DNA of 64,000 bases, taken from positions 402,184 to 466,183 of the forward strand of contig LNAC01000683.1 in assembly GCA_002007465.1 (NCBI GenBank). Direction: 5' to 3'. This stretch comes from Ailurus styani. Lineage: Eukaryota; Chordata; Mammalia; Carnivora; Ailuridae. Positions 1-16,751 of this stretch are shown in pieces (positions within the stretch are counted from its first letter, which is position 1; each line of letters begins with the position of its first letter). Position numbers and translations under genes: made by a program. The notes beneath the pieces are model-generated. The model did not search any database. It was given only the letters and a program-made list of their open reading frames with translations, and was not told where the DNA came from.

Positions 1-2930
1 TCTTTCTCTGGTTGACTTATTTCGCTCGGCTTAATATCCTCTAGTTCCATCTAAGTCATTGTAAACGGCAAGATTTCTTTTGATAGCTGCATAGTATTCC
101 ATTGTGTATATATACTACATCTTCTTTATATGATTACAGCTTTGTAATAGAGCTTGAAGTCTGGAATTGTGATGCCGCCAACTTTGGTTTTCTTTTTCAA
201 CATTCCTCTGGCTATTTGGGGTCTTTTCTGGTTCCATATATATTTTAGGATTGTTTGTTCCATTTCTTTGAAAAAAATTGATGGTATTTTGATAGGGATT
301 GCATTAAATGTGTAGATTGCTCTAGGTAGCAGAGACATTTTCACAATATTTGTTCTTCTAATTCATGAGAATTGGGAATGTTTTTCCATTGCTTTGTGTC
401 TTTCTCATTTTCTTTCATGAGTACTTTATAGTTTTCTGAGTACAGATTCTTTGCCTCTTTGGTTAGGTTTATTCCTAGGTGTCTTATGTTTTGGGGTGCA
501 ATTGTAAGTGGTATCAACTCCTTAATTTCTCTTTCTTCAGTCTTGCTGTTGGTGTATAGAAATGCAATTGATTTCTGTGCATTAATTTTATATACTGACA
601 CTTTACTAAATTCCTATATGAGTTCTGCTAATTTTGGAGTGGAGTCTTTTGGGTTTTCCACATAAAATATCATATCATCTGCAAAGAGTGAGAGTTTGAC
701 TTCTTCTTTGCCAATTCAGATGCCTTTTATTTCTTTTTGTTGTCTGATTGCTGAGGCTAGGACTTCTAGTACTATGTTGAATAGCAGTGGTGATAGTGGA
801 CATCCTTGCTGTGTTCCTGACCTTAGGGGAAAAGTGCTCAGTTTTTCCCCATTGAGAATGATATTCGCTGTGGGGTTTGTAGATGGTTTTGATGATATTG
901 AGGCATGTACCTTCTATCCCTACACTTCGAAGAGTTTTGATCAAGAAAGGGTGCTGTACTTTGTCAGATGTTTTTTCAGCATCTATTGAGAATATCATAT
1001 GGATCTTGTTCTTTCTTTCATTAATGTCTTGTATCACATTGATTGATTTGTGGATGTTGACCCAACCTTGCAGCCCAGGAATAAATCCCACTTGGTCGTG
1101 GTGAATAATCCTTTTAATGTGCTGTTGGATCCTATTGGCTAGTATTTTGGGGATAATTTTTGCATCCATGTTCATCAAGGATATTGGTCTCTAATTCTTC
1201 TTTTTGATGGGATCTTTGTCTGGTTTTGGGATCAAGGTGATGCTGGCCTCATAAAATGGGTTTGGAAGTTTTCCTTCCATTTCAATTTTTTGAAACAGTT
1301 TCAGGAGAATAGGTATTAATTTTTCTTTAAATGTTTGGTAGAATTCCCCTGGGAAGCTGTCTGGCCCTGGGCTCTTGTTTCTTGGGAGATTTTTGATGAC
1401 TGCTTCAATGTCCTTACTGGTTATGGGTCTGTCCAGGTTTCCTATTTCTTCCCGCTTCAGTTTTGGTAGTTTATATGTCTCGAGAAATGCATCAATTTCT
1501 TCCAGATTGTCAAATTTGCTGGTGTGGAGTTGCTCATAATATTCTTTTAATTGTTCGCATTTCTTTGGTGTTGGTTGTGATCTTTCCTCTTTCATTCGTG
1601 ATTTTATTAATTTGGGTCCTTTCTCATTTCTTTTTTATAAGCCTGGCCTGGGGTTTATCAATTTTATTAATTCTTTCAAAGAACCAGCTCTGGGTTTTGA
1701 ACAGTTTCTACTGTTCTTTGGTTTCTCTTGCACTGATTTCTGCTCTGATCTTTAGTATTTCTCTTCTCCTGCTCTTTAGGCTTTCTTTCTTTTCTTTTCT
1801 TTTTCTTTTTTTAGATTTTATTTATTTATTTGACAGAGAGAGAGATACACACAGAGAGAAGGAACACCAGCAGGGGGGGGGGGTGGCTGAGAGAGAAGCC
1901 AGCTTTCCCGCAGACCAGGGAGCCTGGTGCAGGACTCAATCCCAGGAACCTGGGATCATGACCTGAGCCAAAGGCAGATGCTTAATGACTGAGCCACCTA
2001 CCCCTGGGTTTAGGCTTTCTTTGCTGTTCTTTCTCCAGCTCCTTTATGTGAATGGTTAGGCTGTGTACTTGAGACCTTACTTGTTTCTTGAGAAAGGCTT
2101 GTGTTGCTATATACTTTCCTCTCAGGACTGCCTTTGCTGTGTCCCAAAGATTTTGAACTGTTGTGTTTTCATTTTCATTTGTTTCCATGAATTTTTAAAT
2201 TTTTCTTTAATTTCCTGTTTGATCCATTTATTCTTTAGTAGAATGCTGTTTAGCCTCCATGTATTTGAGTTCTTTCCAACTTTCCTCCTGTGGTTGAATT
2301 CTAGTTTCAAAGCACTGTGGTCTGAAATTATGCAGAGAATGATCCAAATCTTTTCATACTGGTTGAGATCTCTGATTTGTGATCCAGGATGTGGTCTATT
2401 CTGGAGAATGTTCCATGTGCACTAGAGAAGAATGTGTATTTTGTTGCTCTGGGATGGAATGTTCTGAATATATCTGTGATGTCCATCTGGTCCAGTGTGT
2501 CATTTAAAGCCTTTATTTCCTTGTTGCTCCTTTGTTTAGATAATCTGTTCATTTCAGTAAGGAGGGCATTAATGCCCCCTACTGTTTTTGTATTATTGTC
2601 AATGTGTTTCTTTGATTTTGTTATTAATTGTTTTATAAAATTGGCTGCTCCCATGTTAGGGGCATAGATATTTAAAATTGTTAGATCTTCTTGTTGGACA
2701 GACCCTTTAAGTATGATATAGTGTCCTTCCTCATCTCTTATTATAGTCTTTGGCTTAAAATCTAATTTGTCTGATATAAGGATTGCCACCCCAGCTTTCT
2801 TTTGATGTCCATTAGCATGATAAATTGTTTTCCACCAACTCACTTTAAATCTGGTGTTGTCTTCAGGTCTAAAATGAGTTTCTGGCAGACAGCATATCAA
2901 TGGGTCTTATTTTTTTTATCCATTCTGATA
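1..2930 (-). pseudogene. LINE-1 ORF2 remnant (endonuclease / reverse transcriptase)
   Basis: Open pieces on the minus strand match L1 ORF2p in order: endonuclease around 2900-2328 (contains 'LPETHFRPEDNTRFKVSWW' and 'NIYAPN'), connector at 2310-1982, reverse-transcriptase start at 1595-1191 ('[17 protein letters not shown]'), palm region at 1178-675 ('[21 protein letters not shown]'-like), then thumb-side pieces at 601-341 and 344-126. Stops and frameshifts separate the pieces. Near 120 the frame jumps from the '[12 protein letters not shown]' block almost directly to the extreme C-terminal 'YTMEYYAAIKRN'-like block, so several hundred codons that should lie between are missing. This is a dead copy with an internal deletion. 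Confidence 0.9.
1789..2008 (-). mobile_element. CAN-type SINE inserted in L1 ORF2
   Basis: A minus-strand tRNA-derived SINE with its A-rich tail shown as T-rich DNA at 1789-1825 and the tRNA-like head ending near 2008. It is flanked by a perfect 14-bp duplication TTTAGGCTTTCTTT (1775-1788 and 2009-2022), which shows that it jumped into the older L1. Confidence 0.93.
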
Positions 2931-3084
2931 CCTGTGTCTTTTGATTGGGGCATTTAGCCCATTTATATTCAGGGTAACTATTGAAAGATATGAATTTAGT
3001 GCCATTGTATTGCCTTTAAGGTGACTGTTACTGTATGTTGTCTCTGTTCCTTACTGGTCTGTTACTTTTAGTCTCTCTCTTTGC

Positions 3085-3930
3085 TTAGAGGACCCCTTTC
3101 AGTATTTCCTGTAGGACTGGCTTGGTGTTTGCAAATTCCTTTAGTTTTTGTTTGTCCTGGAAGATTTTTATCTCTCCTTCTATTTTCAATAACAGCCTAG
3201 CTGGATATAGTATTCTTGGCTGCATATTTTTCTCATTTAGTGCTCTGAATATATCATGCCAGTCCTTTCTGGCCTGGCAGGTCTCTGTGGATAGGTCTGC
3301 TGTCAGTCTAATATTTCTACCATTGTATGTTACAGACCTTTTGTACTGAGCTGCTTTCAGGATTTTCTCTTTGTCACTGAGACTTATAAGTTTTATTATT
3401 AGATGACGGGGTGTTGACCTATTTTTATTGATTTTGAGTGGGGTTCTCTGTGCCTCCTGGATTTTGATGCTTATTCTCTTCACCATATTAGGGAAAGCTC
3501 TGCTATAATTTGCTCCAATATACCTTCTCCCCCCCTTCTTCTTCTTCTGGGATCCTAATTATCCTGATATTGTTTTGCCTCATGGTATCACTTATCTGTG
3601 GAATTCTGCCCTCGTGGTCCAGTTTTCATTTATCTCTCTTTTTCTCAGCTTCTTTATTCTCCATCATTTGGTCTTCTGTATCACTAATTCTCTCTTCTGC
3701 CTCATTTATCCTAGCAATAAGAGCCTCCATTTTTTATTGTACCTAATTAATAGCTTTTTTAAATTTCAACTTGGTTAGATTTTAGTTCTTTCATTTCTCC
3801 AGAAAGGGATTTTATTTCTCCAGAAAGGGATTGTCTAATATCTTCCATGCTTTTTTCGAGCCCAGCTAGCACCTTGATAATCATCATTCTGAACTCAGTT
3901 CTGACAGCGTACTAATGTCCATATTGATTA
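3085..3930 (-). pseudogene. LINE-1 ORF1 remnant (RNA-binding chaperone)
   Basis: The minus strand between 3486 and 3085 encodes a 133-residue block with the L1 ORF1p C-terminal signature ('TPRHLIIKL', 'VTYNGRNIRLTADLS', 'ARKDWHDIF', 'ILYPARLLLKIEGEIK'). The coiled-coil N-terminal half upstream (about 3490-3930) is visible only as broken frames. In the family this protein binds L1 RNA as a trimer; here it is not translatable as a whole. Confidence 0.85.
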
Positions 3931-4139
3931 GGTCCCTAGCCATTGGTACTGCCTCTTGCTTTTTTTTGTTTTTAGGTGAGTTTTTCTGCCTTGTCATTTT
4001 ATCCAGGTAAGTATAGATGAATGAGAGAACAAAATACTAAAAGGGTAGCAACGATCCCCCCCAAATATACACTAATCATATCGGAAGAGACCCAAAACCA
4101 GCGGGAGAAGAAAGGAGGGGGGATAATATATGCGTGTGT

Positions 4140-4141
4140 GT

Positions 4142-4178
<37 letters not shown>
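4140..4178. repeat. (CA)n microsatellite in the L1 5' UTR
   Basis: About 19 CA units in an almost pure tract, preceded by a short TG tract that can pair with it. Confidence 0.95.
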
Positions 4179-4179
<1 letters not shown>

Positions 4180-5807
4180 TAGACTTGTGACTGGAATAGA
4201 GGTGCACACACACTTGATTTTGGGTGTATTTTGTTCTGTTAGAAGAAACTGCCTCTCAAAATTTTAAAGAAAGAAAAACTTATATGTATACAAAAATAAG
4301 GGTAAACACGACTATAAAGATGAAAATTAAAGAGGATTTTAAAAAGTGAATTGATAAGATAAGAAGTTGGTTGAAAAAAGAAAAAGAATGAGGAAAGGAT
4401 GTGATCAGGCTGATCAAAGCCAGATTTCAACAGACTAGAACCAGCCAGACTAGAACAAAGCACTAGATTTAGGGTGTATTTTGATCTGTTAGAAGAAACT
4501 GTATCCCAAAATTTTAAAGAAAGAAAAACCTGTATGTATACAAAAAATAAGGTTAAATACAATGAAGGGATAAAATATGACCATAATAATGAAAATTTAA
4601 AAAGATTTTTTAAAAAGGTATTGGTAAGATAAAGTAGTTTAAAAAGGTTAAAATAGGAAAGAGGAAAATTTTTAAAAATAAAATAAGAAAAAATAAAATT
4701 TAAGAAATTTAACTTTGAAAGACTAAAGAATCATGGTGGGGGGGGGAAGCCATGAATTCTATGTGTTGCATTCCCCTAGCTCTGGAGTTTTCCCGTTCTC
4801 ATTGATTGGTGAACTTGGTCTTGGCTGAATGTTCTTGCTGATCTCCTGGGGGAGGGGCCTGTTGCCATGATTCTCAAATGTCTTTGCTAGAGGCAGAATT
4901 GTACCGCTCTTTCCAGGGGCCAGGTTCAGTAATCTGCTCGGGTTTGCTCTCGGAGCTTTTGTTCCCTGAACATTTTCCATATAGCTTTGGAGGATTGGAA
5001 TGAAGATGGCAGCCTCCCAATCTCTGGCCCATAGGTGCCAAGAGCTCAGGGCCCCCTCCTCAGTGCACCCTCAGAGAGAATAAGTCAGTCCCTCCCATCT
5101 CCCTGGTCTCTGGCTGCACTCCGAGCTCACCCAGCCTGTGACGGAGCATTTCTATCTCTGGCGCATGGCCCCATTTGGAGTCTCCAAACCCAGCAAATTC
5201 TTGCAGTGCGCTCCCATGCCACTCCTTCCAGAGGAGCAAGGAGGGGGTTTCCTCAGATCTGCCACTTGTGGGGGCCCCTGCTTGAATAGTTGTGGCCTGA
5301 TTATGCCTCGGATCATGGTTTAAGGTAACACTGAGCTTAGAGACACCTCCTCAGCTTGGCTCCATCTCTCCAGTCGGCAGCCCCACTCTGATACCTGGAA
5401 GCTCTGTCACGCTCAGACACCCCTGGTCTTTTTGTGACCTCGCGAGTCCTGAGATCACACTGTCCCTGCGAGGGCTTCACCCCCTGCTTAGCCTCTGGAG
5501 TGACGTCCCTCAGTGGAGCAGACATTTAAAAGTTCTGATTTTGTGCTCTGCTGCTCTACTGCTTGCTGGGAGCCAGCCCCTGCCCCCGCGGCCTCTCTTC
5601 CCATATATCACCGCAGATTCACTTCTCTGCATGTCCTACCTTCCAGTAAGTGGTTGCTTTTCTGTTCATAGAATTGCTGCTCTTCTTTTCTTCAATTTCC
5701 TGTTGTGTTTGTAGGTGTTCACAATGGTTTGATAATTATCTAGCTGAATTCCTGGGACCCAGTGAAATTTAGGTCTCCTACTCCTCTGCCATCTTGCTCC
5801 TCCCCCC

Positions 5808-6609
5808 TCAGCCACCAAAGTTTTTCTGATGCAATTATTTTCCATATTTTCAAGAAAATATGAAACATTAACTTACCCAATATAAAAAACAATAACAAAA
5901 TTTATAGTGCTACCAATACACTCATGAAGTGCATGCAACCTCATGAAGTGGGTACTAGATAATCCTCATTTTTACAGATGAGCAAACTGAGACCAAGAGG
6001 AGTACACCCCATAATAATATGGGAGCTAGAATGAAAAAGGTGGGTGGCAGTAAAATGGGATTAGAAAAGTCTGACTAGCCTTCTGTAGAAGACTACAGAA
6101 TTCTTCTCAGACAGATCAGTTTTAGGCAAAGGATGAAGATCCAAAAATGACTCCATTCAAAGTTCGTTGTGTTAGACCAACAGTGCAAAAGCATGAGATC
6201 TGGAAGGGGCAGCACTAATTCTGTCCACTTCTTAGACTCTGTTTGTATCAAACATGCTTGGTGAGCTGTGACTTTGTCAAGTTAAAACATGTGTAGTCCA
6301 TGTAAATGTATTCTATGATGAAAGTTAAGTAATGATGTTTCCAAACTACACACACATACACTCCAGGTGCTGGGAGTAACAAGATACTCACAGCCTAACC
6401 ATATGAATTAATCACAAGCTAAATTTTTTACTGTGCTTTTTTGCCTTTCCATCTTCCTCTATGTTGAAGTGTCCATTGCTTTGAGTCATTTGTTGTTTAT
6501 CTTTGGAAATCAAAATTTTCATTTAAATGATATGCCTGGTAATAATATTTTAACAACTTTATTGAAATAGAACATACATACCATATGGTTCCCTTTCTTA
6601 AAATAGATG
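5808..6609. other. Intergenic stretch, ancient MIR-like fragment
   Basis: No coding exon is visible. Around 5930-6050 the motif 'TTTTACAGATGAGCAAACTGAG' in degraded form suggests an old MIR SINE. The rest is A/T-rich unique DNA. Confidence 0.5.
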
Positions 6610-6800
6610 CCAGTGGGGGCACCTGGCTGGCTCAATCAGTTATGCGTCTGCCTTCAACTCAGGTCGTGATCCCAGTGTCCTATAATGGAGCTCCGCGGGG
6701 CTCCCTGCTCAGCAGAGAGTCTGCTTCTCCCTCTCCCACAACCCATGTTCTCTCTCACTCCATGCTCTCTCTTAAATAAGTAAATAAATTCTTTAAAAAA
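6610..6800 (+). mobile_element. CAN-type SINE, plus strand
   Basis: The tRNA-like head starts 'GGGGCACCTGGCTGGCTCA', followed by the CT-rich region and an AAATAAGTAAATAAATTC tail. Short direct repeats (AAAATAGAT) flank it at about 6599 and 6800. Confidence 0.9.
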
Positions 6801-8200
6801 TAGATATCATTGATTTTTATTATATTTATGGAGCTGTAGTTGCCAAACCCTTTCACTATGCAGATTCAAACCTTCTCTATTGCTCTTTTACTTCCTCTCA
6901 TGCATCTCTTTGTTTTTTCTCTGTTTTGAATTTTATAACTTGCACATTATTCTTCCTGAATTTATTCTCCAAGTGTCTTCTATTTTCTGGGTGATTTTCA
7001 TCTCTGGATTTTTTGTATAATTAAGCTATTTTTCCTACTTACTCTTCCACGTTACTAATTTTATTCACAACAATGGCAAGCCTCTTTCCATTTATCTATT
7101 ATAATTTTAAACTTGACAATTAAGGTTTACAATTTTTAGTTATCTTAATGGAGTCCCTTGCCTGACTTTCACAGTATGTTTTCCACTGTTTACACCAATG
7201 GGAGGCACCTTTTCAGGCTGCTCAACTCAGCTTCTCCTTCTGGTACTGAATCCCTTTAAGTGAAATGTTGATGATGTTGGGCCTACATAGGACTTAGCAT
7301 GGCCTCATTGATTAGGATTAACTGATTTGCTCACACTAGAGAAACCCAGTAAGTATTGGAAGGCAGAGCAGTCTCCACTGCTACAAGTTGGGGTGAATCA
7401 CCCAACAAACTACTAATCCTGTCTGAGGGTTCTGTCCCTGATGGGATTTCTCTCACTGCCTTGTGGATTTGGAGCCACTCAACCTTCCGAAATAGTTCCT
7501 CCCTGGCCTTCAAGACCTGCAGGAACAGGTAGGCGTCACCCTGCACCCATGAAAGAGATATGTTGAGCTCTTCTGGGAGGGGGCTCATGAGAATCACAGG
7601 CTTTACCACAGGTGTCTCTGCTATGAGCCTCTTGAAAGATTAGACGTTGGCCAAAAGGGTTAAATCTGGAAAGTCTTTCCCTTGGCAAAAGGAAACTCTC
7701 TGCTTCTGAAAGGAGCACTGTGAGAGAGAAAGGTGTCAAATTGGACCTGTATTCTGACAAGTAAGCCAGGTCCAGAGCAAAGGTAAATGCTCAAGAAACT
7801 ATGCTTTTGAGTGAACGTACCCTGTCCCACAGCACATGTAATTGCACCTGTCCACCTCGTTGTGCTCTGAGTTCTCTATGTACCATGACATAATCTCTGC
7901 ATACCACAGGCCTAAGCAGTGAGCCTGTAGAATCCTGACACCTGCCCTCCCTTCTCATCTCTCCCAATTCAGTTCCCCTATCAATCTGGTGAGTCTCAGA
8001 AACACAGTGTTCCTGTTGGGGCAAGAAGAATTAGAGAAAGGGGACAGGTAAGAATGAAATCTCTGGATTTTACTGTGGAAATTTTAAATGCCAAGTGGGT
8101 TCCAGCATGGAGGTTCTCTCATAGAACAGGGAAATTCACCTGGGCCCTGTAGACATTCACTCATGTGCATACACAGATTCTGTCATATATTTTGGATGTG
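6801..8200. other. Intergenic stretch downstream of MUC21
   Basis: The first 350 bases are A/T-rich and featureless. Small open frames at 7331-7609, 7536-7760 and 7791-8024 show no family signature and no splice context. No gene is called. Confidence 0.5.
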
Positions 8201-8206
8201 TTTATT
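8201..8206 (-). terminator. MUC21: Polyadenylation signal of MUC21
   Basis: TTTATT on the plus strand is AATAAA on the minus strand, about 200 bases past the MUC21 stop codon at 8407-8409. No closer canonical signal was seen. Confidence 0.6.
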
Positions 8207-8406
8207 TCTTAGGATAATTGGCCAATAGAGTCTCCTCTTTCCACAGTTTAGTAAAAGCAAGAGACAGGGAGTGTCTTCCCCAGGGCTGTCAGAGACCTAA
8301 ACAAAGCTGGGAGGGGACTCCTGGGGACAAATGAAAGGACACTCAGGTCTCTGGTCTCCCTGGTTGGCTTCCTCCTTGAAGGTGGCACTATGGCTTCAGG
8401 GGCCAT

Positions 8407-12140
<3,734 letters not shown>

Positions 12141-12397
12141 TTTGATCTGCCTCGTTGTTGGAAAGTAAGATGCCTGAATCCCAGCTGTGGTGAAGATCTA
12201 GAAGGCAAAGAACAGAATTCTTGAAAAAGGAGAGCTCAAGGTGAAGAGATAAAGGCTGGAGCTTCCAAGAGCTTGGGTCTCCTAAGTACTTGTTCTTGGG
12301 AAGGACTTTGAGCTTGGGTAGAAGACTATATGCCTACCAAGCTTCCTTCATGCAATGTTCTTGCCTTTTTCTTTATTATGGAAGAGCTGCAGGGACC

Positions 12398-12403
12398 TTT
12401 ATA
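12398..12403 (-). promoter_or_regulatory. MUC21: TATA box of the MUC21 promoter
   Basis: The minus strand reads AGCTATAAAGG here, 258 bases upstream of the MUC21 start codon, with a CCAAT motif close upstream. This would give a TATA-driven start near 12370 and a roughly 230-base 5' UTR that runs into exon 1 without a further intron. This is inference from motif and position only. Confidence 0.5.
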
Positions 12404-15196
12404 GCTTCCTATGATTGGGGAGGAGTTCAGAAGTTGATTTGTTCTTCTGCCAACTGTGTGCAGTTAAAAAACAATACTGAGCTTGAGAAGGAAGACTAGG
12501 GGTCAAGAGGAAGGTGAGAAAGAGAATGATATGATCACATTAGGCAGGGCACAGGACTGGCTGGGTCACAGCAGGAAGTAAAATGGTATGAGGAGATCAA
12601 ATTTGCCAGAGTGGAAGGGACCCACCCTCTAATGCAGGGATGGGGCCAGAAACCTGTTCTACTGCAAGATGTTGTTTCCTGGTCAAGAAGTTCTGTGTGC
12701 GTGTTTTGGTAAGGAAAAAGCCCTTAATGAAATGAGCTAAGTGGGTGGTACCCCACATCTCTGAAGCAAATGTAAATATGAGACTCAAAAGAGAGCAGTG
12801 ACTAGGGATCTGGGCTTCTGTGTAATAGGCAGAAGACAGATGGAGCATTGCTGGGTGTGCAGTAACTCAACAATGCACATTGAATAAACAGAGGAAGAGA
12901 GATCCGGAGGTCAATGAAGACATCTTTGGATCTTTGGGGCATGACGGCTGAGGATATGGGGAGTGTTGAATGTGTAGAACAAGCCATCTGTCAGGCTCAT
13001 AGCAGGTGAAGGGGTGGTATAGGGTCCCATTCTGATCCTCCACTATAGGAATTTCCCTCTTGTTTGTTTTCAGAGAAATCTGCGGAAACTTTTCTGCCCT
13101 GGAATCCTTCAGATGTTCCTTCTCATCAGCCTAATGAAGAATCTCTCAGTAGGGTATACCACAGGTAACATATTAGGAGACTTCAAGTCTGCTAGGGGAG
13201 GGAGATATATAGTCCGAGTTCTCTAGAAACATCACACTGGTCTGGACACAGATGTAACAGCAAAGGACACACAGTCAGCTAAACAAGTATAACTGAACAG
13301 ACCCAAATGAGCAGAGGGTTTTGGGAGTTCATGGGGAAAGCATCTTGTAGCTAGGGTCAGGGACTTGATAGATACGAGTTTCAGTGCACAGTCTGTGTGA
13401 CCAAAGTCAGCTGTCTTCATAAATGTTAATGAGAAGCTTTGTGGAAGAAGCAACATCTCAGTTTATTTGTGGGTGAATGAGTATTCCTGACATTTAAGAC
13501 CTGTATGAAAGAAGCAGGAGGTGGCTGAAGACATGAAGGAATTTGTGAGTGAGTCTGAGAGTCAGGAGGGGACAGAGTGTGCTAGAAAAGGCTGATGCAG
13601 ATCTGCCTAATGGCTGTGAGGCTGAAGCAGTTCCTGAGGTTGAGTGTGAGGAACCATTCAGTGACTGGCTAGGCTTGAGACTCCTAGTAATCGCATCTTA
13701 TGGCTGAGAGGCCAAAAGTACTCTAAGAAATACTTTCCCCCCCCCCCCTAGAATTATTTGGAGGCAGAGGTCCTGAATTCAAGTCCAGATTCCACCTTCT
13801 AGACATAATCTTAAAATTATTTTGCATGCATACTTTCCAGAGACTATATGTAATTAGTACCTTTACTGCCCTTCAAAACAACACAAGAACTTTGGAACTT
13901 TAATTATTACTACCCAATTCCCAACTCATACCCTAATCTTATCAAGTGTTTTAATTCTGTGTTGGTTTTTAATCCCATGGGAGATTATTGTTATCTGCTT
14001 ATACACCATCACCAGCTCCACCTGTGGACATAGCCTACCCTAGCAGAGTGGGCATGTACTTGACTAAAACTTGAGAATATGATTGTTAAAGATGGAGAAT
14101 GGATATTAGTGGACAATCAGAAAGCTATGACACACATTTAAACCTACTTGCTTTATATTCTGTATTTAATAATTTCAATACCTCCAGTTTTTGTGGATCT
14201 GATCCTGCTGTTTTATGTTTTGTTTCTTGCTGGTTGTTTCATGCTAGCTTTCACTGATGCTTTATGACTGAGATGGTTTTACTAGAGGGTTATGGCTTAG
14301 TTTATTTTTCTTGCAATGTTATCTATAGAAGTAATTTGAAGCCTAAGATGAGGGCAAGATCTTCCACAGAGAATTTGCATGTTTTGGCCAACCATATGGA
14401 TGCATTACCATTTGGGGATTCTCATAAATTAAATGATAGGCTTGAGGTCTTTTGAATAGCCCATGATTTGGAACTGCAAACCATGTAAAGAACTGTTGAG
14501 GTTACAAGTTATTTCTCAAAAGATACTTCCCTCTCTCCTCCCTTCCCCTCTACCAAGTTTAGAGATAGGTAATTTTGCTTGCATTTCCTTAGAGGATGAG
14601 TGGGTTTATTTTTAGCTTACACTCTCCCTGAAGGTTTCAGATTTATGGGAGGATCTAGTGGAAGAGTCCTCACCCACGCTGATCTGACTGAGGCTATACT
14701 ACTTGAAGATTAATTTCACTGGGTTTGGCAAATGTTGGCTTTAGTACTCCTCTTACCTCCTTGGATTCCTATCTGAACTTAGTCTTTAATTCTAGCATTC
14801 CTTACTTTTCCACCATCTCATTGATTCATTTAAGAAGATATTTTAAAAAGTCATCTATAGTCATTCATTCCCATTGAAGTACTGCCAAGAAGTTAACAGC
14901 ACTGTATTTTAAGGCAGATGTTTCCTTTTAGAGAAGATGGATGTCCTAGTTATTAAAGCTTATTTGAGCAATAAAATCCACATATAATCAAACAAAAAAC
15001 AATATTTTAGCCTACCATTTTAAGTTTTTCAGGGTATTTTAAGTCACGCACCTAGAACATCACAGAGCCAGAAATTTAAGTTCTTACTGGATTGTTTGAG
15101 AAAAAAATGATGGTGTATTTAAAAGGACTAGCATAGTGTTTGGCACATAGTAAGCATGCAATTATAAAGGGCAAAGGAAAAACAAAAAGAAAAACA

Positions 15197-15203
<7 letters not shown>

Positions 15204-15252
<49 letters not shown>
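15204..15252. repeat. (TA)n microsatellite
   Basis: An uninterrupted run of about 24 TA units preceded by a short TATGTG transition. Confidence 0.95.
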
Positions 15253-15255
<3 letters not shown>

Positions 15256-15463
15256 GCCAGTACATTTTAGAATTTCAATTTGTAGCACATCCCAGTAATT
15301 TTCTCCTTCTTGTCACATGGCTTTTGGAAGAGACAAAGAAATAGGGAAGAAAAATCTTCCCAAAGATGAAGGAGACCTGGAAAACAGTGAGTGGCTCTGA
15401 GACGGTTTCCTGTCTACCTAGTTTGTATGATATGAAGCTACAAACCTAGACAGATATTAACTA

Positions 15464-15560
15464 CACTTAGTGTAGTGATTATTTCTCAATGTATACGAAT
15501 ATTGAAACATTATGTTGTACACCTGAAATTACTACCATATTATATGTCAACTTTACCTCA
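15464..15560 (+). mobile_element. LINE-1 3' UTR scrap
   Basis: It contains 'GTTGTACACCTGAAATTA' and 'ATATGTCAACTTTACCTCAA', the same block found near the 3' end of the L1 piece at 24.9 kb. Confidence 0.65.
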
Positions 15561-16082
15561 AAGAAGGCAGGAAGGAAGGGAGAAAGAGAGGAGGGATGAA
15601 GAGCAGATTAGTGAAGATCAGACTGCCAGCTGGCGCTTGCAGAATGCCTGTTGTGTATCTCTCACCAGTCAACTCCATAGTCAGGATTTCTGTCTTTCTC
15701 TCTCTCGTGGTCTTTATATCATGCTATGCAAAAAAGTAAAAACCAGACTGAGAAAGTAACAGTCTGCACTGCCATTCCTCAGGCTAGGCTGACAACATGG
15801 GTAAAGCCAACTGCAAGGTTCACAGGAAAATAATTCCTCCAAAGACATACTGCAGTTGTAAACCTTCATAACAGCCCCCTCTTTCAGTGACTTATTCACT
15901 CAGTGATTTTGTCAATGAAAAATGTGCTTCTCTAAACTCGTAGACTATCACAAGTTTCCTGTTTGAAATTATATTCATAAGAAACAAATATTCTATTCTT
16001 GTCTGGAGAATCTAAGTTACTTTAACACAGAGAAGCCACTTCAGTTTCCAACTCAGGGGCAGATAAGAGTTTCTGAATACAG

Positions 16083-16585
16083 TAGACCCTTGAACAACAT
16101 GGGTTCAAATTCTGCCAGTCTACTTATACACTGAATATTTTCAATAAGTACAGTATAATACTGTAAATGTATTTTCTCTTCCTTAGAATTTTTAAAAGAT
16201 TTTTTAAAAAATTTGTTTATTTGAGAGAAAGCGTGAGCAAAAGAGGGGCAGAGCACAAGCAGGGGGAGGGGTAAGGGAGAGCAGGACTCAATTCCAGGAC
16301 CCAGGGACCATGACCTGAGCCAAAGGCAGACAGTTAACCAACTGAGCCACTCAGGTGCCCCTAGAATTTTCTTAATAACATTTTCTTTCCTCTAGCTTAC
16401 TTTATTGGAAGAATACAGTATAACACATATAACATAAAAATATGTGTTGATCAATTGTTTATATTATTAGTAAGTCAACAGTAGGCTATTAGTAGTTAAG
16501 TTTTTGGGGGAGACACAAGTTACACAGATTTTTGACTGTGAGGGATGTCAGTGTCCCAACCCCCACATTGTTCAAGGGTCAATTA
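16083..16585. mobile_element. Tigger/pogo-like non-autonomous DNA transposon, split by a SINE
   Basis: Terminal inverted repeats are visible: GACCCTTGAACAA at the left end and TTGTTCAAGGGTC at the right end, each next to a TA. The body has 'AATAAGTACAGTATAATACTG' type A/T-rich sequence with no open frame. A SINE at about 16192-16362 interrupts it. The family name is inferred from the inverted repeats; the exact subfamily is not certain. Confidence 0.75.
16192..16362 (-). mobile_element. CAN-type SINE inside the DNA transposon
   Basis: A minus-strand SINE with a diverged body. Flanking TTAGAATTTT / CTAGAATTTT direct repeats mark the insertion. Confidence 0.85.
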
Positions 16586-16751
16586 TATAGCATTCCCCAT
16601 CTATTGTAACTTTGTTGTCTCCAAGGAAACTGAGTCCACTTCACATTCTGGAGCTACTGTTGACCTTTGTACTCATCCTGCTTTGTTGTAAGCTTTCTAA
16701 CGCTTGGCAGCATTTAACTCTTAACTCTGCTGCATTTAACCAAACCTTTTT

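Larger units (their letters stand above)
1..5807 (-). mobile_element. LINE-1 retrotransposon, 5' complete, 3' end beyond the window
   Basis: The minus strand reads, from 5807 downwards, a 5' UTR that starts with a 'GGAGGAGCAAGATGGC' type L1 head, then ORF1 remnants (about 3930-3085), then ORF2 remnants (about 2930-1). The order and the endonuclease and reverse-transcriptase similarities are those of a mammalian L1. Both reading frames are interrupted by stops and frameshifts, and a SINE sits in ORF2 at 1789-2008. The 3' UTR and tail lie left of the window, so target-site duplications cannot be checked. The stretch 4040-5800 is the G-rich, repeat-bearing 5' UTR. This copy cannot encode working proteins. 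Confidence 0.93.
12410..16080. other. Intergenic stretch upstream of MUC21
   Basis: No exon with family similarity is visible. It contains a C run at 13737-13749, a long TA microsatellite (listed separately) and an L1 3' scrap at about 15464-15560. Small open frames carry no recognisable domain. Confidence 0.5.

Noticed and set aside
4239..5525. Short open frames in the L1 5' UTR as genes
   Set aside because: They lie in the non-coding leader of the LINE-1 and match no protein family.
13112..13165. A plus-strand signal-peptide exon (MFLLISLMKNLSVGYTTG then GTAACA)
   Set aside because: It is on the opposite strand from the mucins, short, and no partner exon was found.
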